Below, piece by piece: positions 25,001 through 34,619 of a stretch of DNA of 64,000 nucleotides; positions within the stretch are counted from its first letter, which is position 1; each line of letters starts with the position of its first letter. A program made the translations under genes and the position numbers. Below the pieces are notes generated by a model, which was given only the letters and a program-made list of their open reading frames with translations, had not been told where the DNA came from and did no database searches. The stretch lies in NCBI GenBank assembly GCA_947652115.1, contig OX393566.1, positions 21,393,390 through 21,457,389 of the forward strand. The letters are read 5' to 3'. Source of the stretch: Blastomussa wellsi (Eukaryota; Cnidaria; Anthozoa; Scleractinia; Plerogyridae).

Positions 25001-28000
25001 AACCTTGCCCATCAAGCTTCCAATGTTTTATGAGGAATGCTTTAAATACTTTGCAGAATGCTCTGCTGCAAAGCAATGCGGCTTACAAAATCCCACCGGT
25101 CCAGATTTTTCAAAAATAATTTTATGGAATAACAAAGCTATTTGTGCGGATGGTAAGTCTGTCTATTACAATAGGTTAGCAAACAAAGGCATTCTCAGAA
25201 TAGGAGATCTGATTTATGAAGACAATAAGCTTCTAACTCATCATCTTCGAGAATTGAATATTTCACCGTTAGATGCTTTCAGACTTACCTGTGTAATTGA
25301 TGCTCTCCCAACTGAATGGCGCGCTCTTCTAAAAACATGTAGTCATTCTGTCATCGAGCCTTTCAACTTACAAAATCAAGTTCAGCTACACTTAAATGGT
25401 AAAAATGTCTTACTCCACAAAGCCGAATCAAAGCTTATTTATAAGGAATTTCGTAATAGAACCATTACTCCTCCAACAGCTCAACTCAAATACAACGCTC
25501 AATTCGCATCCGATGAACTAGATTGGAAAAAAATATACAGCCTACCACATCGTGTTGCATTGGACGCAAAATCACGGGCATTTCAATATAAACTACTAAA
25601 CAGATGTCTTGCCACAAATGTCCTCCTCAGCAAAATTGGAATAATTCCATCTCCAGCTTGCTCCTTTTGTGGAGAAGCAGACGAATCTCTTGAACATCTT
25701 TTTATATCTTGCCACTACACTAAGAATTTTTGGGCGGAAGTTATAAAATGGATGGACAACCAAGGCATTAGAATCGAACCTCTATCTAATAAAGATATAA
25801 TGTTTGGTATAATGGATTGTAATAGAGACTTATTTGTAAACCATATCTTGTTGATTGCAAAAAAAGTACATTTATTCCTGCAGATGTAACAAAACTAAAC
25901 CATCTATTATGGTATTAATCGCTAGGATAAAAATGATTCACCAGCTTGAAACGATGGTTGCCAAATCGCGTAACAAGTTGTCCTTCCATTTGAAAAAGTG
26001 GGGCAAGTTCACTGATACTGGTATAAATACTGCAGTGCACTCGTAGCTAAGTGTTTAAAAATGAATGTGTGTAACACGTGTAAAGAGGTCTACCGTGTAT
26101 GTGTTTTGTATCTACATGTATTTGTTAGTGTATTTAACGTTTCAAGATGAATAAAAACAATAAAATACAAAAAAAAAAAAAAAAATGAATGACTATAATT
26201 ATTTCTGGAATGTTGTTTCATGACCAATCAGATGCAAGATGAAGCCACAAGACGTATGTATAACTGCAAAGGTTTGGATTATGTACCTGTATTAATTTAT
26301 CAATGTTAAGCCAGAGGCAGTGAGAGGCCCGGAAGGGGGGGGGGGGGCATAGGCAGGGCATTTGAACTAAGCATAGATTTTCTGGGGCAATTGTAGATGG
26401 TAGTTTACAAAAAAACAGATCTTGGATTCAAGTACACATAGAATTTGAGAAGCTTTTACATATAGACAGAAACTCCCTACGTCTCTCACAAACTGTCTTC
26501 TGCTGAGAGGTCATCAGACAGACAGACATGTTTTATTTGGAGTCTTATACAATAAATAGTATGTATTATTGATTAATTAATTCCTAGAGTATTTACTTTT
26601 TGCCGTCTTCCCCTTTCCTTTTTTCAAAGCATTCAAATATATGTTTTGCTATTAGTTTTTGTATTTTAGCGTTTCCGCTAGGGGGGTTTAGTAGAAACAT
26701 GAATATTTTGTTGAGTGACATTCTGCTTATTTTTATTCTATATTCTTTTTCCAAATAATATAGTAACGAACATCGTTTTTCCTGGTTTTCCTCGTCATGA
26801 TCCTTCACAAACTGCAGTGACAAGCCGTTGTCATCCATCATGATCCTGCTGATCCACCAACATTTCTACCCCTTTTCATAATGTAAAAGTGAAATTTTTC
26901 TAGTCTCTCATAGCATAACTTCCAGTGTTGGTTTGTCGTCATCCGTCATGATCCATGACCCCTTTGGGGCCCCGTCACATATTGGGTGTATTGGACAACC
27001 CTCCCACCAAGTTTCACTAGGTTTGGTTCCTGCACCAGGCATCATATCTGGGTTGAGTTTGTTGCTGGTTCTCATCCTTACACTGATGGTTTTCCAGTTT
27101 TCCTCCCTCCAACACTCCAAATTCCAATTCGATCTCCAAGCACATGCACTTCTTTACAAGCTCCTGAAGAGCTCTTCCGTGTCATGTGGTTTAATGTATA
27201 TTTACAACATATTTTACATTTTAAGCTCCGAAATAGAACAAGAATTGATTTCAGTTTTTTGCTGCCACTAGGCAGCAGACATGTTCAGGAGAATTTTGGT
27301 TCCCTTTGGTTCCATTTGGGATATTTTGGTGGTAGCCAATCAGTGACCGTTTTCTTCAAGGAACTAAATTTTATCCAATCATAGGCTTGCTTTTATGAAA
27401 AGTATATTAAATGGTGTCTCGCAGGGCCATCCTTCTGAATTTTCAAGATGATATTTCTCTCCTCTTGCAAAGGCAAAATTTGAGGGTTCAAACTAGAGGA
27501 AGTAACGCCACACTGAAAAAGTGGAAATAGATGTCGTAAAGAGATGAACAGCACTTGCGAACACAGAAAGCTTCAAATGGATTGAAAATGGATTTTGTCA
27601 ACTGGCTTTGGAAATTACTACTAACAGTATGTCAACTGTTGCCTTCAAATGTTTATCTGCGTAATAACAATAGTTCACCTGATCATTTGAGACTAAACAT
27701 TTGTTTGGCTTTGCGTGTTGTCATTGTCAGTAAAAGATAATGATGGGTGTGCTACCGCATGCTACTTGCTTCTAGAAGCAAATGTCGTGTTTATGTGAAT
27801 AATTTTCTATATTTCTTTTTAGTTTCATTTTGTCATAGTCTTCATAGTATATGATTTACAAGCGGTGTTGTGTGAAACCTTGACAAATTTGAATAATCAG
27901 GTTGAAATATGAGATACTGTGATACAAGTTATTTTTTCAGAGATGTGTGGGAATTTTGAGTTTCAAACTTGTCTTGTGGCTTTAATTTACCGGTATACTC

Positions 28001-29047
28001 CTCAGGGGAAAATATGAACTTGATAAATTGACCTCGCTCCCAATGTGTGGCTACATAGCTCAGTTGGTAGATCATCACACCGGTATCACAGAGGTCACAG
28101 GTTTGAATCCCGTTGAAACCCTGATTTTTCAGGCTTCTTTATTCCAACTGCTTAAATTGGAAATTAACTGTGATGATCATTTCTCACTTTCAATGCAACT
28201 TTTGTTTATCGTTTAGTCTGTCTTACAAGTATATAAATTTCCTGATTAGTAAATAAAAATAAAAAGTTTCTTTGTATAAGTCTGCAATGCATGTCTTTTT
28301 ATAGTGTTAGCGGCAACATTTTCCTTCTCAGTGAGAACTTACAGTTTAACAGTAAAACTGAATATTGAGCCAACATCTTGTTTCATGACTAATGGTCACA
28401 AATCAAAACTCTAAGTTGTGGTTTCATCTCTCATTTGATAGGTTAATACAAAACAATAAATGTTCCAGAAATAATTTTACTGAGGTGTTCACGGTTTCCC
28501 TGGTTTCACTGGAAGTACACTGTAATTGTCATTGGTAAATGCATAACCTTCTGGTGTCACTGTTGCTTTTTTGCCATTAGCAGTGTAATCATGCCACTTG
28601 ATCACTGTTTTTAGAAATTCCCATTTTTAAGTATTTCTGGGCAGTGTTGCAAGTCACTTGAAATGTCTCATGATAGCCAAGTCCTTTTAAACTCATCACA
28701 ATAGATAAGCTTGGGGAATGGTGCCTGAAATAAGGAAGGTGGGGCCACGAGTCACTCTTAGCCGAACGCGCAGGGTATCCATGACAACCCTGTGAGCGGC
28801 AACCACCAGGCACCGTCACACTGTTAGAACAGTGGAAACAAAGATACTTACCTAATACTTACCATGCCAAGAGGGAGGGGCGGGCAGGGAGTAAACTCAG
28901 CGAACTATCCCGTAGCGAAAGCAAACGCGGAATGACTTGACATCCGGAGCCGAACTGTAAACCACGCTTGGACCCCTGCGTAAAGCCCCAGACCGCCCCG
29001 CACCAAAGCCCAGGGAGCGACCGCTGGCCAGCATTGTTCGCATTTAA

Positions 29048-29078
<31 letters not shown>

Positions 29079-31690
29079 GGACTGTTCAGGATGTAGAGAA
29101 AGACGACAAAAATGCATCTAAACCGGTCGCGAGATACTTCAATCTCCCAAATCATTCTAAGCAACATATGGCAGTCTGCGGCCTTTCCCTTCACCAAGGA
29201 AGCACGGAAAGCCGCAAAACTCTAGAACAAAAATTTATTTTTCAAATTGGCACTCTTAATCCTCACGGTATCAACGAACGCTTTTCATTCAACTAATTTA
29301 TTCCGTTGTTTTCACGTTACCAGGCACCAACCAATAGCGAAGCTCCATCATTCTGTATATAAACCACACACGACCCACAATTCCTTGATTCGCCCGAATC
29401 TCTTTACGGTGTCCAATTCACATTATCAACCCAGTTGATAAAACCAAATTATACCGTATTTACCCGTGTATTAGTCGACCTCGTGTATAAGTCGACCCCC
29501 TAACTTTGGGGCCAAAAACTAAGTTTTCTTCATTTTATTGGAAAACTTAAATATATTGTATTTCTTAGAATTATTGTTCAGGTAAGTACTATGGATAATA
29601 TGAAACAATCACAGCAAGTTTCAATGTGAAGTTTTAATATTCTCGCATGTTTGCAATCGTTTTAACAACACATGTACATGTGGGCATTTTGTCCATATTG
29701 TTTGAAACAGGCTTACAAAATCAAACATACTAATTGCAGACAAACCTTTCTAACTGTGGAAGTTGAAAAAGCAGCTTTAGCAGGCAAGCAAAACACCAAA
29801 GAAGGTCTTAAATCTTTGAGAACGCGCGATAAACAGCGTGTTTAGAAAATTTGGTAACCAAGCTACAAAATCGGTTGAGTATTGGTAACTGATGACTGCA
29901 CGTGCTTACATCATGCCAGGTTACCAAGCAGGGAGTTTTTCCTCAGCAGATTTACGTCTTTATTTTGCAGGAAATGTCAGTTGTTTATTCTGAAATTTTG
30001 CCAGGGAGTATCTTCAACCCTCAGGTCTACATAAAGCAGATAAATTTTAAAGCATTTCAACTTGAATTGCTAATTTAGACGCAGACCGCTAAGTGAAGGA
30101 CTTTGCATTTTGTATCATTGTTTGTAAGACGTTTTACGTAAGATTATAGACACAATTGTTATGCTAGTTGTGCCGAATTTATTTTACTGGTGCTTGGGTT
30201 TTAGTTTTTGACCCATGTATAAGTCGAGGGTGATTTTTTGGACTGATTTTTAGGTCATGAAAGGTCGACTTATACACGGGTAAATACGGTATTGTTCAAC
30301 TTACTGTCTGACAGGACATCATAAGCTTCTGATATTTGTTTAAAGTTTTCCTCTGCTTCGTCTTTATTGTCTGGGTTTTTGTCTGGGTGCCATTTTAAAG
30401 CTAGTTTTCGATATCTATAACAAACAATGAAAAACACAAATCATTTAGCAAAGTGTGAAGGTGATGGTATACAGGATGATTCTTAACGCAACATAAAGAT
30501 CAACATCATGTAACAACATGGCTTACAACACAATTTTTAACACAACATGTTACAGCAATTTCAAAGCAAAACAAGCACTGACAACACTGTTAACCAAATT
30601 TTGTTGGACTTAGTTTGTGTAACACCCTTGTCAATGACTTTAAACCCAATATTGTGTGATATTAGTTTGTGCTCAAGGAGGACACATTAATTGATTGATA
30701 TCGGAAATCAATGACCAATCGATGAACAAAAATTTTGTGTTTATTGATTGCCATCGATTATCATCGACTGCTATCGGTTGCGATCAATTATTATCGATTC
30801 TGTCGATTGTCAACGATTAGCAATTTCATGGACTTACATATTTTTTTGGGCGGGTATATAAGAAATACGTATCTACATACACGTAGATCACGATATCAAG
30901 GCATGAACTAATTATTCCCAAAGGGAAGATCAGGTGAATTAACATGAAGTAAATTTGGCAATCGATAGCAATTAGAGGACTCGAGCTTGTGATTATCGAT
31001 TGGTCATCGATTGGCCGATAGCAGTAGATAACAATTAACTAATTGTCATCGATTGATATCGATTGATCGATTGGATTTCCGATCATCAATTGTCATCGAT
31101 TGGTCAGGCCGGGTCTACTGTACGGGACTGTACTTGTCGTACTTTGTTACAATCACGTTCTAGAATGTTCTTTGGAATTGAGAATGCTTTATTTTTAGGA
31201 TCAGGAAGGAAAACACAGCAGACAATTTTTGTTTAATACTTAATTTACGAAAATATGAAATAAAACTCTAGTTAAATTAATCTCTAGCAAAAGACAAGAA
31301 CAGAAAGGTTAAACACAATCGATACTTTTGCCTGAGTGCAAATAAACATTGAGAAAACTAACAAGAATAATGAATAATAAACAAAACAAATTCGATGACA
31401 GCTCCTGTGAAATGCAGACTGAACTCAGCAGCCTCCTTGCATGTATCTGTCTTCGACATTAAAGCATTTTTCAGCTTTTAGATTCTTCGAAGACTCACAA
31501 ACAAATTTATATGCATGTACGAAATCTCGTTCTTTCACTTGCGCAGCTTCCTTTTGACTAATTTTGATGATGTGCATAAGGCAAATGGGATCAATGCCGA
31601 AGTTCCAAACAAGAATAAAACTTACGCTTTCTTGATGTCTTGTTCGCTTGCACTCTTTGGGACATCCAGTATCTCGTAGTAATCGGTCAT
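16077..31690 (-). CDS. DNAJB6: DNAJB6/DNAJB2-like Hsp40 co-chaperone
   Basis: Eight exons join in frame into 210 codons: 31626-31690, 30305-30414, 24400-24450, 23417-23495, 19518-19637, 19081-19130, 17642-17705, 16077-16170. All have GT-AG borders. The J domain covers residues 1-70 (start [15 protein letters not shown]) with the HPD loop in KWHPDKNP, needed to stimulate Hsp70 ATPase. [12 protein letters not shown] matches the DNAJB6 family. A Gly-rich linker, a Gly/Phe region ([18 protein letters not shown] repeats) and a short Ser/Thr/Gly region follow. The conserved block [20 protein letters not shown], then [13 protein letters not shown], closes the protein as in DNAJB6. Family role: cytosolic/nuclear holdase working with Hsp70, known in mammals for blocking polyglutamine aggregation. 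At 210 residues it is a little shorter than human DNAJB6b (about 240). A small in-frame exon between exons 4 and 5 could have been missed. Introns carry many transposons. Choosing DNAJB6 over DNAJB2 rests on the C-terminal block. Confidence 0.93.
16534..17500. repeat. Minisatellite, about 8 units of about 123 bp
   Basis: Units begin gccaaagcttagctgtact at 16534, 16665, 16784, 16907, 17030, 17153, 17275 and 17402. Each carries tgcatcccctccctcaag, a G-run, ggctacacatagcctagctg and caccaccctacac. The middle units are the most alike (period 122-123 bp) and the outer units are diverged. The array fills much of the last DNAJB intron. Confidence 0.9.
18053..18342. mobile_element. MITE in DNAJB intron (hAT-like ends)
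   Basis: Ends cagggttcgtac and gtacgaaccctg are perfect inverted repeats. The interior repeats ttccatgac- and ctttcc-type motifs. The flanks share only tccat, so the TSD is not resolved. Sits between exons 6 and 7 of the DNAJB gene. Confidence 0.65.
20523..21373. mobile_element. TA-flanked MITE, copy 1, 851 bp
   Basis: TIRs start ccgtatttacccgtgtatta and end with the complement ggtcgacttatacacgggta then aatacgg. TA flanks both sides. A close second copy is at 29454-30289. No intact transposase frame; the small frame at 20964-21164 has no domain. TA duplication fits the Tc1/mariner/pogo group. Confidence 0.8.
22577..22787. mobile_element. TA-flanked MITE (same family as 12895-13284)
   Basis: Identical TIR start cagtctttcccgtaaaaccg and complementary end, TA on both sides. 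At 211 bp it lacks the 160-bp element nested in the 12895 copy. Lies in the intron between DNAJB exons 4 and 5. Confidence 0.75.
24576..26185 (+). mobile_element. L1/Tx1-type LINE, 5'-truncated, copy 1
   Basis: Encodes the C-terminal part of a reverse transcriptase (about residues 5-440 of the frame starting at 24564): [40 protein letters not shown] zinc-binding zf-RVT motif, [18 protein letters not shown], follows. A poly-A tail ends at 26185. The 11-bp TSD tgaatgactat lies at 24565-24575 and 26186-26196. One extra A in the A-run near 25859-25865, relative to the copy at 39860-40712, shifts the frame and truncates the ORF at 25889. Sits in the DNAJB intron between exons 2 and 3, antisense to the gene. 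Confidence 0.92.
26510..27120 (-). mobile_element. Unclassified retroelement-like remnant
   Basis: The 3' tail shared with 2405-2465 (gacatgttttatttggagtc, then a gaca repeat) precedes an 82-codon minus-strand frame (26593-26841). A second frame (26908-27120) shares similar MDD/MTDDD-type coding. I do not recognise the proteins. Shared tail and position suggest a decayed LINE 3' region. Confidence 0.3.
28030..28190 (+). mobile_element. tRNA-derived SINE (family B)
   Basis: Reads acctcgctcccaatgtgtgg, then catagctcagttggtag (A box), ggtttgaatcccgttg (B box) and the family tail aaattggaaattaactgtga. This copy lacks the insertion seen at 3230-3726 and shows the ancestral layout. Confidence 0.75.
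28585..29060. repeat. Diverged repeat shared with 54735-55080
   Basis: Segments such as caggcaccgtcacactg, cagtggaaa and gaccgctggc occur in the same order at 54880-55030. The 28850 stretch holds two atacttacc motifs. The nature of the repeat is not clear. Confidence 0.3.
29237..29453 (+). mobile_element. Penelope-like fragment lacking the core block
   Basis: Aligns with 48499-48751 along ttttcaaat-ggcactcttaa, tattccgttgttttcacgtt and ctgtatataaa. It lacks about 38 bp including the gacgaagggctaacgctcga block. It ends at ccaaatta, exactly where the TA-MITE at 29454 begins. Confidence 0.55.
29454..30289. mobile_element. TA-flanked MITE, copy 2, 836 bp
   Basis: Same TIRs as 20523-21373 (ccgtatttacccgtgtatta and complement), TA on both sides, with only scattered differences and short indels between copies. 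Its right end is about 15 bp from the splice donor of DNAJB exon 2. Confidence 0.82.
30690..31100. repeat. Cluster of ATCGAT motifs in DNAJB intron 1
   Basis: I count about ten atcgat hexamers, mostly within atcgattg or tatcgatt, in two groups (30716-30805 and 30958-31103). The outer parts are loosely inverted. It could be a decayed repeat or a regulatory cluster. Confidence 0.5.
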
Positions 31691-31841
31691 TTTAACAGCG
31701 ACGAACCTCGCATTTACGATACAGCAAAGACAAAATCAAGAAAGTTTCACACTTTCGGAAAAAGCCTCTCTTTGGTGCCCAAAAGTAATTCCGAAGATTT
31801 CCGCCTGTGTCGTCACCTGATAGCTCAATTATTTCGCCGAA

Positions 31842-32007
31842 CGGCACGAAGTAAACCGAGCAACGAAATCGGTGCGAACGAAAGTTTACATGAGCAGAGG
31901 CCAGCAAGCATTCGAATGGGCCGTGGAAGAGTAGGTATCCCAGGGGCACTTTTTTCCTTGTAAACTTTCGTTCGCACTGATTTCGTTAATCGGTTTACTT
32001 CGTGTCG
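31842..32007. repeat. Inverted repeat upstream of DNAJB
   Basis: 49-bp arms (31842-31890 and 31959-32007) match with few mismatches, for example gtgcgaacgaaagtttaca against tgtaaactttcgttcgcac. A 68-bp loop separates them. It begins about 150 bp upstream of the DNAJB start codon (31690), so it overlaps the likely promoter. Confidence 0.7.
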
Positions 32008-32808
32008 CCCGACTAACCCCGAGGACGGCTCGCCGCGTGATGCGTCTGAAGGAAGAAATGTGTGAAAGTAAAAAAGTGAACAGAAATAAAACAGAAAAAA
32101 ATAGAAGAACGGACTGAAAGAAGTATTTTCCTTTCAATCCATTGCACAAGTAGAAGGGGCGAACATGGAGTAAAATGGCAACTGGGATTTCCTATTTTTC
32201 ACCGGGAAAGTGGGAATCTGGTCTGGTCCCCACCCACCCACACTTCGCACCTCTCAACATCCCCCCTGTTTAACAGCATGGCAAAAGAGATTGAGGATGA
32301 AATATTTTTCATGGAGTAAACTAGAGGGTATTTGGTTAGACAAGAAAGGCTTTTGTACCACTGGACTCAATTTCAGTCTGATCTAGTTTCCGTTAGAGTC
32401 CTTAGAGATGGGGTGTCAAAAAAGCCCCAGGAAAAAAGACACGATCGGGATGTAAAACATATTTACTCAGCCCCGATGGCGGCCTTGTTGTTACAACAAA
32501 GTCATGAAGTAAGTTGAAATTCTTTTGTAAAGGTAGGCCAATATGGCGGCTATGAGAACAAGTGAATACTCGGCTCTATAGTACGTACTTTGTGTGTGGT
32601 TCGTAACCAACGGCGGGGTGCCCCTAGAAATTCATGGTTTTCTGGCCGGTGGTGGTGATCAAAGGATCCCTGCCTAGTTCCTAGGCATGGATTTTTCGTC
32701 GCGGTCATATACCGTGAAGGCCTGGGGAAAAAGCCGTAGTACGTACCTTGTGTGTGTCTCGTAACCAACGGAGGGTTGCCCCTAGAAATTCATCGGTGTC
32801 TGACATTT

Positions 32809-32838
32809 GCAGACTGCAGACTGCAGACTGCAGACTGC
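32809..32838 (-). repeat. 7-bp tandem repeat (gcagact)n, inverted partner
   Basis: About four gcagact units follow gtctgacatt. This is the reverse complement of the larger array at 33345-33421 and its flank aatgtcagac. Confidence 0.75.
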
Positions 32839-33344
32839 TACAGTGGACCTGAGATCTTAGATTACAAGACGTTGACTGAGGACCGCTGACCACAAATCTT
32901 GAAGACCGCAGAGCTTAACGCGACACAAATCTTTGTATGACTCTTTGGCCACGTAAAAGACGATATGGGTATGTGTTGACAGTGTTAGTCTCAAGTTTAC
33001 TCGAAGATGACCAAGGAAGGCATACTGAGGAATGATTACGAGCCGTTTAGCTTTCACACGACAATAACTTTCAAGAAAGTAGAAAAACTCACCTGGACTC
33101 GCTCGCCATAATTCAAGGCTCAAGGCACAAGGCGATGTCAGCTGAGCGCGGGAAATTAGCTGATGACGTCAGTGTCAGTGGCCTGCAGTCGGTTAGAAGA
33201 GTTTGACAGCGGTCAAACGTAAAAATCCGACCCCACTTCCGGTTTTCGCCGCCTCGAACTTCCTAACATTTGTTTTTACACGAAATTGTACAAGGGTTTC
33301 GTAGAAAAACGCTCTCATTTAAAATCACTGGGAAACAAAACTAT

Positions 33345-33421
33345 AGTCTGCAGTCTGCAGTCTGCAATCTGCAGTCTGCAGTCTGCAGTCTGCAGTCTGC
33401 AGTCTGCAGTCTGCAGTCTGC
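33345..33421 (+). repeat. 7-bp tandem repeat (agtctgc)n, about 11 units
   Basis: Eleven agtctgc heptamers, one of them aatctgc, run without a break and then continue into aaatgtcagacaccg. Each unit carries ctgcag, a PstI-type palindrome, between neighbours. Confidence 0.9.
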
Positions 33422-33593
33422 AAATGTCAGACACCGGAAATTCATGGTTTTGTGGCCGGTGATGGTGATCAATGAAGGCTCCTTGCCCAGTTCCTAGGCC
33501 TAGATTTTTCGTCGCGATCATGGAAGTACTGACGTCATACTATACCGTGAAGGCCTGGGGAAAAAACCGTACGGTAACGAGGCAGGAAGGCTC

Positions 33594-33677
33594 CAACCTC
33601 GTTCCCAAGGTACTCTCCTTCCCGTCTCTCTCTCTCGCTCCAGGGAACGGGAAGGAGAGGACCCTGGGAACGAGGTT
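33594..33677. mobile_element. Short foldback MITE
   Basis: Arms aacctcgttcccaaggta with ctctccttcccg, and cgggaaggagag with ccctgggaacgaggtt, surround a (ct)n centre. A partial match lies near 11190-11205. Confidence 0.6.
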
Positions 33678-33841
33678 GTGAGACACCGCGGAAAAACGCA
33701 CCGTGCAAGCGCATGACGTCACGGTTTCTATACATGGTTCCTTTTTAGCGCCCGGATGTGGCCATCGCCAGCAAGGGAAGCCACGATGCATCAATGACAG
33801 AATTTTAGTCCAAACGAGCGAACCTGCGATTGTGAAAAAGA

Positions 33842-34087
33842 TAAAGTCTGCATACGAGCCTAGCGGCCCATCAGGCCGGAGCTTATCTCTCAGCATGAAG
33901 CGACAGTACTATTTATACTCCTCCATGGATGAGATGGTACCCATTTATACACGTGGGTGAAGAGAGGCACTGTGAGAGAAAAGTGCCTTGCCCAAGAACA
34001 CAACGCAGTGCCCCGACCAGGGCTCGAACCCGGGAAGACCCGATCCGGAGTCCAGCGCACTAACCGCTACGCCACCACGCCTCCCAC
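33842..34087 (-). mobile_element. tRNA-derived SINE (family A), internally deleted
   Basis: The tRNA-like head (with ggttcgagccctgg on the minus strand) and the 3' end match the full copy at 56534-56843. A block of about 45 bp in the body is missing. Confidence 0.7.
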
Positions 34088-34619
34088 GTCGAACCTGAGA
34101 TGCTTATAGCAAAAATTGAAAGCAAAATTATGAAGGTGAAAACTGAGAGGTTAATAAACATAAAACAATGTATCTCTTGTATAAATCTTAACCTTAAATT
34201 TTCACACCGTTAATTCTCTCCTTTTTCAGGGCGTTTCCTTAAAATTACCAAAAATGCTCACATTTCCACACATTAATTCTCTATTTTTTCCGCAGTGTCG
34301 GCTGTGAAGGCTCTAAAATAGGTGAATATTATTCAAGACATTAATCGTGGGATTTCTGGAGGCAACTTTGATCGGCTCTTATAAATCAACATTTTATTTA
34401 ACAAATAACAATAAAAATCACATTTTCCTTATACAGCAACATAGCTTTCTTCAGAAAAAGACATGAAAGTTTTTACTCCACATAGCCAGAAATTAAGAAA
34501 ACATTATTTAAACACTTGACACAATTCCACACAGAAAATCAACATTTTTTTTTCATTTTTCATTAACTTTAATCAAAAAATCACTAAATAATCTACTATT
34601 GAACTGTAAGACCCCAGGT
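34088..34619. other. AT-rich intergenic, nothing recognised
   Basis: No exon, RNA gene or repeat family identified. Confidence 0.4.

Larger units (their letters stand above)
24545..28522. repeat. Possible large TA-flanked element, heavily invaded
   Basis: Left boundary cagcgaaacctggaaaaccg and right boundary (complement) gaaaccagggaaaccgtgaa are diverged versions of the 12895/22577 TIR. Both are continued by attatttctggaa and both sit next to TA. If they belong together, a 4-kb element was invaded by the LINE at 24576 and a SINE at 28030. They could instead be two independent solo ends. Confidence 0.35.
32008..33593. repeat. Intergenic patchwork of direct and inverted repeats
   Basis: gaaattcatggtttt followed by ggccggtg-tggtgatcaa and ccgtgaaggcctggggaaaa occurs at 32627-32735 and again at 33438-33562. 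Another direct repeat, gtaccttgtgtgtg with cgtaaccaacgg, is at 32583-32640 and 32743-32795. No coding gene recognised. Confidence 0.5.

Noticed and set aside
28848..28875. U1 snRNA-like 5' sequence (atacttacct)
   Set aside because: Only about ten bases match; the following sequence has no U1 stem-loops or Sm site.
31690..31850. Heat-shock elements upstream of DNAJB
   Set aside because: gaa and ttc triplets are present, but the spacing (three bases instead of two) does not give the nGAAnnTTCn consensus.
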